From the NCBI GenBank assembly GCA_963850425.1, contig CAWKLF010000002.1, forward strand, positions 137,277 through 201,276: 64,000 nucleotides of DNA, read 5' to 3'. The notes beneath the pieces were generated by a model, which ran no database searches, had not been told where the DNA came from, and saw only the letters and a list, made by a program, of their open reading frames with translations. The DNA comes from Gp1-AA133 sp963850425 (GTDB taxonomy: Bacteria > Acidobacteriota > Terriglobia > Terriglobales > Acidobacteriaceae). This document shows positions 60,052 to 64,000 of the stretch, in pieces (the stretch's first letter is position 1; the number at the start of each line of letters is the position of its first letter). The translations under genes were made by a program, and so were the position numbers.

Positions 60052-61293
60052 CTACAACTTCTCCCGCAACAAACTGATCACGTCATCTGATGTGATCACA
60101 CCGGTCAACTTGTTCTGATCATTTACCACCGGCAGTGTCAAAAGATTGTACTTGTCGAACAGTTCGGTCACATCCTGTTCCGATGCGTTCGCGTTGCAGA
60201 AAATCAAGGGTTCCTGGGTTAGAGACAGTAGCGGAGTCGTGGGCGAGGCCAAGACCAACTTTGCCAGCGGAACCGCTCCCGAGAGGATCTGCCGGGAATC
60301 GACCAGAAAAATTGTGCTGACGGTTTCGACTCCTCCCTCAAAGTGGCGCAAGGCCTCGATTGCGTCATGCGCACTTGCATTAACCGGTAGGGCGATGAAC
60401 TCAGTGGTCATCCGGCCCGCGGCCGAATCGTGCCTGAATTCCAGTAAGCCCGACACCTCTTCGGCCTCTTCCGCGCCCATCTCTTCCAGAATTTTCTCTG
60501 TCCGTTCCTCGGGCAGATCGGCCAGCAGGTCGGCGGCTGCGTCGGGCTGCATTTCTTCGACAATATCGGCGACGCGCTCGGAGTCGAGCGACTCGATAAT
60601 CGCCTTCTGGACCTTGGGTTCGACCTCCTCCAAGGCTCCGGCGGCCACCCCTTCATCCAAGGTCTCAAAAACCGCCTCGCGCTCATCCGGCGCCAGTTCC
60701 TCGACGATATCGGCAATGTCCGCGGGATGGAGCTTGGCCAGGCGCTCATGGGAAATCTTGAGTTTCACCCGACGCGCCGGATCGGTCTCGATCAGGTCAA
60801 CGAAATCCCAGGGAATGCTTCGCGCCGGAATTTGACTGAGCAGCAGGTGCAGTGCTCCTACCGGAACCACTCCCTTCAGCAACCGGCGCACCGCCCCACG
60901 GGCTCCCACGTCGACCGACGATACCTTTAGAACGGCGCGGCTGCCTACGGATTCCTGCTGCAGGTCGACGTCATTGACGCGGACGACCTTCCTCCCGTGA
61001 ACGTCGATGACCTGCTGGTCAAGCAAGTCCCGCTCCAGTAGAAACAACCCTTCGGTCCCGTTGATCGCCACCCAATCTGCCAGGATCGTGGAAGCGCGCA
61101 CCCCGCCGTTAATAGAAGAAACCGACTGCAAGGGCAGAACCCGGTCGCCGCCTTTGGTCTTGACGATCAGCAGCGAAATCCGTATCCGATCCTCCTGGGG
61201 AGCGAGCGCCACCTCGCGCACACGTCCGCAGGCCTGGCCCGCGGCATCGCGGACCGGCGCTCCCAGCAGTTCCGTGAGCGCAAGCGCGGTCAT
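60052..61293 (-). CDS. MgtE-like magnesium sensor protein without membrane domain (PRC - MgtE N - CBS pair)
   Basis: 413 residues from ATG 61293. Two PRC-barrel-like segments (LTELLGAPVRDAAGQACGRV and LDQQVIDVHGRKVVRVNDVD), then the MgtE N-domain superhelix (HPADIADIVEELAPDEREAV, DSERVADIVEEMQPDAAADL, LLADLPEERTEKILEEMGAE) and two CBS domains (TEFIALPVNASAHDAIEALR and PLIFCNANASEQDVTELFDK). It stops after the second CBS, where MgtE would continue with its five-helix channel. So it is a cytoplasmic magnesium-sensing module without a pore. The Nramp-like transporter gene downstream is its probable partner. TATTCT lies seven bases before the ATG. Confidence 0.88.
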   Translation of the reverse strand: MTALALTELLGAPVRDAAGQACGRVREVALAPQEDRIRISLLIVKTKGGDRVLPLQSVSSINGGVRASTILADWVAINGTEGLFLLERDLLDQQVIDVHGRKVVRVNDVDLQQESVGSRAVLKVSSVDVGARGAVRRLLKGVVPVGALHLLLSQIPARSIPWDFVDLIETDPARRVKLKISHERLAKLHPADIADIVEELAPDEREAVFETLDEGVAAGALEEVEPKVQKAIIESLDSERVADIVEEMQPDAAADLLADLPEERTEKILEEMGAEEAEEVSGLLEFRHDSAAGRMTTEFIALPVNASAHDAIEALRHFEGGVETVSTIFLVDSRQILSGAVPLAKLVLASPTTPLLSLTQEPLIFCNANASEQDVTELFDKYNLLTLPVVNDQNKLTGVITSDDVISLLREKL

Positions 61294-61300
61294 GTCTGCG

Positions 61301-61306
61301 AGAATA
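61301..61306 (-). promoter_or_regulatory. -10 hexamer TATTCT of the MgtE-like gene
   Basis: On the minus strand TATTCT ends seven bases before ATG 61293, the same distance as at the secretin gene; suggests a leaderless start. Confidence 0.35.
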
Positions 61307-61422
61307 CTCAACCCGCGCGAAAAAAATCCAGATGTTGTATGCAGATATTTTTTGAACGCGCCTGTTTTGCCCTAGGGATTTCCCGAACTGGCGCAAGGTT
61401 TCGACTTCCTTCGCCCGTTGCG

Positions 61423-61451
61423 TTGACAATTACCCGCACTAAAGGCAAACT
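61423..61451 (+). promoter_or_regulatory. promoter candidate of the anti-sigma factor gene
   Basis: TTGACA (61423-61428), 17-base spacer, CAAACT (61446-61451). The -35 is consensus; the -10 matches three of six. The near-repeat of the 12333-12354 sequence lies at 61473-61494, within the leader. Confidence 0.4.
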
Positions 61452-61545
61452 ACCGGATTCGTTAAACCGGACGCTTCCCTTCTGCATCCAAGGGCGGCGC
61501 GGTAAAGGAGTTCGGATCCTCAGGTCGTCGGGCTGAGCCGTCACT

Positions 61546-61992
61546 ATGAGCGCACAACGGGTCTCTTACACGCTCGATTCGACGCTGGATACCGTCAACA
61601 GCGCGGAAGAAGCGGCCAGCCAGATCGCCACCGAAGCAGGATTCGGCGACGAAGAAGTCATGAAGATCGCCATGGCGGTGCGCGAAGCTGCGGTTAATGC
61701 TGTATTGCACGGCAATGCTTACGACCCCGGCAAAAAAGTGACCGTCGACTTCGAACGCACGGCCGAGGACCTGGTCATTACCATTCGCGACCAGGGCAAA
61801 GGCCTGGACCTGGCAAAAGTTCCCGACCCGCTGGCCCCCGAGAATCTGCTGAAAACCTCGGGTCGAGGCATTTTTCTTATACGCTCGTTCATGGATGAGG
61901 TTGAAATCAACCCGTCCACCTCGGGCACCGAAATCAAACTGATCAAGCACGTCCAAAGCACAGCCGCGGACGGCAAGGAGGCTTCCCAGTGA
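61546..61992 (+). CDS. rsbW: RsbW-type anti-sigma factor kinase
   Basis: 148 residues. GHKL/HATPase fold: N-box MAVREAAVNAVLHGNAYDPG, G1 region VITIRDQGKGLDLAKV, G2 region TSGRGIFLIRSFMDEVEI. Such kinases bind a sigma factor and are released when they phosphorylate the STAS partner. The partner gene follows with a four-base overlap (GTGA). Neither a sigma factor nor a PP2C phosphatase is adjacent; the HPF-sigma fusion at 18992 is one hypothetical client in the same genome, but there is no evidence of a link. Confidence 0.9.
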   Translation: MSAQRVSYTLDSTLDTVNSAEEAASQIATEAGFGDEEVMKIAMAVREAAVNAVLHGNAYDPGKKVTVDFERTAEDLVITIRDQGKGLDLAKVPDPLAPENLLKTSGRGIFLIRSFMDEVEINPSTSGTEIKLIKHVQSTAADGKEASQ

Positions 61993-62336
61993 GCATGAAG
62001 ACCAGCACTCGTCAGGTCGATGGCGTAACCATCGTGGATTGCAGCGGCCGTATCACTCTCGGTGAAGGCAGCGTAATCCTGCGCGATACGGTGCGCGACC
62101 TGCTTAGCAAAGGCAACAAAAAGATTCTCCTCAACCTGGGCGACGTCAATTACATCGACAGCTCAGGCATCGGCGAGCTGGTCAGCGCCTACACCACCGT
62201 GAAGAACCAGGGCGGCGAACTCAAGCTGCTCAACCTCACCAAGAAGGTCCACGACCTGCTGCAGATCACCAAGCTCTACACCGTCTTCGACGTGAAAGAC
62301 GAAGAAGCGGCCGCCGTAAAGTCTTTCAGCAAGTAG
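61989..62336 (+). CDS. rsbV: RsbV/SpoIIAA-type anti-sigma factor antagonist (STAS domain)
   Basis: 115 residues. STAS domain: VDGVTIVDCSGRITLGEGSV, LLNLGDVNYIDSSGIGELVS with the phosphorylatable Ser of D-S-S-G, and GELKLLNLTKKVHDLLQIT. GTG 61989 overlaps the rsbW stop; ATG 61995 is an alternative. Works with RsbW as a partner switch. Transcription probably ends at the hairpin 62372-62402. Confidence 0.93.
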   Translation: MSMKTSTRQVDGVTIVDCSGRITLGEGSVILRDTVRDLLSKGNKKILLNLGDVNYIDSSGIGELVSAYTTVKNQGGELKLLNLTKKVHDLLQITKLYTVFDVKDEEAAAVKSFSK

Positions 62337-62371
62337 TCGTTCTGCAAGCTAGCTCCGACCACGCTTTCTCG

Positions 62372-62402
62372 AAGAGGCTGGCGCCTTCGGCTGGCCTCTT
62401 TC
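62372..62402 (+). terminator. terminator hairpin after rsbWV
   Basis: AAGAGGC (62372-62378) pairs with GCCTCTT (62394-62400), enclosing a GC-rich TGGCGCCTTCGGCTG that also folds (GCC-TTCG-GGC-like). Followed by only TTTC, so a weak T-run. Confidence 0.5.
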
Positions 62403-62554
62403 GCCTGCACGCGTTCCCGATTCGGGGAGCGCGACCGCGATTTTCCGACTTCCTCCGCACCCCGCCGCGCAGTCCCTCCCTAGAATGAAACAAGAAATGC
62501 TGTCACAGATGTCTGCGGGTGGAAAGACGATTCCGTGGCGCACGCTTTGGGCAG

Positions 62555-62615
62555 GGCACGACTTCAGTCATGCCGATCAGTCGCTGAGCACGTCACGCTT
62601 TAGCGCCTGAGGTAC
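62555..62615. repeat. dispersed composite hairpin repeat, copy 3
   Basis: GGCACGACTTCAGTCATGCC (62555-62574; one mismatch against the perfect palindrome at 59835), then CACGCTTTAGCGCCTGAGGT (about 62593-62612), which shares CGCCTGAGGT with copy 2. The end of this copy provides the GAGG that may serve as ribosome site for the next gene. A decayed fourth copy (GGCAGCTTTAGCCGCTG) is near 63241. Confidence 0.65.
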
Positions 62616-62621
62616 AGCCTG

Positions 62622-63173
62622 GTGGATTGGCACATTTTCATGTCCTACGTGACTGGCCGCTCATTGACGATGCTTGCCGTGGTCGCGGTGGCGGCCTCGC
62701 TGCCCGCCTTCGCGGCTTCGTCATGCCTCACGATCACCGACGCCGCCAAGCATATCGGCGCCACCAAATGCGTAAGCGGCAAGGTCGTGCGCGTAAAACA
62801 AGGCAGCAAAGGTACGCACTTCTTCGATTTCTGCGAGGACTACCGCACCTGCCCATTCACCGTCGTCGTGTTTGCGAGGGATCTGAAACAGATCGGCGAC
62901 ATTCGCCGCCTGGAAGGCCGCCAGATCGAAATCGACGGCGAGATCAAGAGCTATGACGGACGCGCAGAAATCATCCTGAGCCGAGCAAACCAGTTGCGCG
63001 GCGATGCCGCCCACATCCCGCCTTTGCCCAAAGACTACGACGTGGAGCGCCACGGCAAATATAGCGCCGGAACCTTCCGCTATCCCAAGCAGGCTAAAAG
63101 GGCCTCCCGAAAAAAGGGATCCCCGCCTGTCAGCCTGCAAGACCCAAGTTTGCCCGATTCGCCGACGGACTGA
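62622..63173 (+). CDS. exported OB-fold protein
   Basis: 183 residues from GTG 62622, or 177 from ATG 62640. Signal peptide LTMLAVVAVAASLPAFAASS. Mature part: CLTITDAAKHIGATKCVSGK, VVRVKQGSKGTHFFDFCEDY, FTVVVFARDLKQIGDIRRLE, and GRQIEIDGEIKSYDGRAEII, an OB-fold like those in DNA-uptake/tRNA-anticodon-binding family proteins found in periplasmic nucleases or lipoproteins. The C-terminus is basic and Pro-rich. Likely periplasmic, function unknown. The start region overlaps a dispersed repeat, so the start is uncertain. Confidence 0.75.
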   Translation: MDWHIFMSYVTGRSLTMLAVVAVAASLPAFAASSCLTITDAAKHIGATKCVSGKVVRVKQGSKGTHFFDFCEDYRTCPFTVVVFARDLKQIGDIRRLEGRQIEIDGEIKSYDGRAEIILSRANQLRGDAAHIPPLPKDYDVERHGKYSAGTFRYPKQAKRASRKKGSPPVSLQDPSLPDSPTD

Positions 63174-63436
63174 CGATCGTGTGGCCTCGGGTTCGTATCA
63201 GGGCATGGTTTCAGCCGCGCCGAAAAGGTGGAGCAAACACGGCAGCTTTAGCCGCTGTCAAGTGTCGCTAAATTACCCAACGGTTGTTCATCTACCTACA
63301 GACGCTTGTCCAAGCTGTCGGAGTGCCTGCCTCACAGCGGTCCGCGTGGTGACGTGTGGTCTATCTACTATCGGCATCGTTGGTGCAATGGCGATGTTAC
63401 GCCAATGCCCAGCGGCGACGGTGTCTAATACGATGT

Positions 63437-63940
63437 ATGGCCCGGTTTATCCTCCTTCTTCCCGTTTTGGTGGCTTTCGTTGCCACGGCACAGCAACAGG
63501 CGAAAATTGGGGCAGGTGCTGAAAAGCAACTGGTCAGTAAGGTCGAAAATGCAATCCGAGGTGCTGAGCCGGGGTGGCGGCACTACACTCGTGCAATTCT
63601 GAATGCGCCACCACCAATCGTGTCAAGCGAAAGAGTTCTCGTCGCGGGTGTGTGGGAGCACGACTTGGAGACCGGGACGAGGGACGATGTCCAGTTAGAT
63701 CTTTTTCGAGTCGATTCACGCCCTGATGCCGAGATGTCCCTGAGCGAAGTCCGTGACGGAAAAGTGGCAAAGGGATGGAGGGTTCGAAGGTTCCACATTG
63801 GCGATGAGGGGTACTTGTTTAAGTTCAGGAACGGCGAGCGCTTTGCACTTCACTTCCGCAAACAAGCAATTGTGGCTCTCTTCCTTTCCCTGCCGCTGCT
63901 GGCATTGGAGGGATGGTTCTTCAAGAATCTAAAGTTGTGA
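63437..63940 (+). CDS. small exported protein with a C-terminal membrane segment
   Basis: 168 residues from ATG 63437: signal sequence ARFILLLPVLVAFVATAQQQ. The mature region (KQLVSKVENAIRGAEPGWRH, VLVAGVWEHDLETGTRDDVQ, GDEGYLFKFRNGERFALHF) ends in a hydrophobic stretch (AIVALFLSLPLLALEGWFF) with a short basic tail, so it may be anchored or be a C-terminal helix. No family recognised. The frame is open upstream of 63437, but that part lacks signal-peptide character. Confidence 0.58.
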   Translation: MARFILLLPVLVAFVATAQQQAKIGAGAEKQLVSKVENAIRGAEPGWRHYTRAILNAPPPIVSSERVLVAGVWEHDLETGTRDDVQLDLFRVDSRPDAEMSLSEVRDGKVAKGWRVRRFHIGDEGYLFKFRNGERFALHFRKQAIVALFLSLPLLALEGWFFKNLKL

Positions 63941-64000
63941 TCTGCCCCCGCAAGCCATTCAGCTTCTAGAGCTTCCAAAGTCAATTGAAGAAATCAGGCC

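Noticed and set aside
61989..62336. RsbWV as regulator of the HPF-sigma fusion protein
   Set aside because: Attractive, but the genes are 41 kb apart and nothing in the sequence links them.

Overview
The window reads as a chromosome segment of a GC-rich, non-fermenting Gram-negative bacterium, most likely an Acidobacteriota (Terriglobia/Koribacter-like). This is inferred from gene content: a CadC-type winged-helix/TPR regulator, futalosine-pathway menaquinone genes, a GAF-TonB fusion, many small secreted proteins of unknown function, and dispersed hairpin repeats of the type common in that phylum. No rRNA, convincing tRNA, CRISPR array, insertion sequence or prophage was found. About 64 protein genes are supported, on both strands in short operons.

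Layout. 1-5.3 kb: end of a Crp/Fnr regulator, a response regulator with a zinc-ribbon tail, a lactate permease and a CPBP protease-like membrane protein. 5.4-11.2 kb: type II NADH dehydrogenase, TPR protein, NfeD/slipin membrane pair and a SPOR protein. 11.6-16.9 kb: secreted and hypothetical proteins, a frameshifted winged-helix/TPR regulator and an alpha/beta hydrolase. 17.0-17.7 kb: a Doc-type toxin-antitoxin pair. 17.7-20.0 kb: a two-gene unit coding for a ribosome-hibernation-factor/sigma-like fusion and a bacterial eRF1-like protein, closed by a strong terminator. 20.4-24.5 kb: mqnE, a UbiA prenyltransferase, pcm and an outer-membrane protein, separated by dispersed repeats. 24.7-28.6 kb: the translationally coupled ccsA-hemA-hemC-hemD operon behind a perfect CRP-type palindrome. 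29-32.5 kb: GH3 glycosidase and a GalT-family protein. 32.6-40.7 kb: frameshifted mutS, then nagZ-anmK and a peptide-binding lipoprotein (cell-wall recycling), ymdB-type phosphodiesterase and a HAD phosphatase. 40.9-49.9 kb: secretin, DsbA-like protein, nadE, sugar kinase, GAF-TonB protein and an isolated nuoB. 49.9-57.2 kb: alcohol dehydrogenase-like protein, xdhC/mocA-like genes, a NifU-like scaffold and an operon of binding protein, free-methionine sulfoxide reductase, thioredoxin-like protein and MutT. 57.3-61.3 kb: M48 protease, an Nramp-like transporter with magnesium-type residues and a membrane-free MgtE-like sensor. 61.5-64 kb: an RsbW/RsbV partner-switch pair and two small exported proteins.

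Most interesting: (i) the HPF-sigma fusion next to a GGQ-less eRF1 homologue; (ii) an Nramp-related transporter paired with an MgtE sensor that lacks its channel; (iii) the CRP-like site in front of the haem operon; (iv) two genes each broken by a single-base shift, mutS among them; (v) several start codons lying only 6-9 bases behind a -10 hexamer, suggesting leaderless transcripts. All functional calls come from reading motifs by eye; no database search was run.
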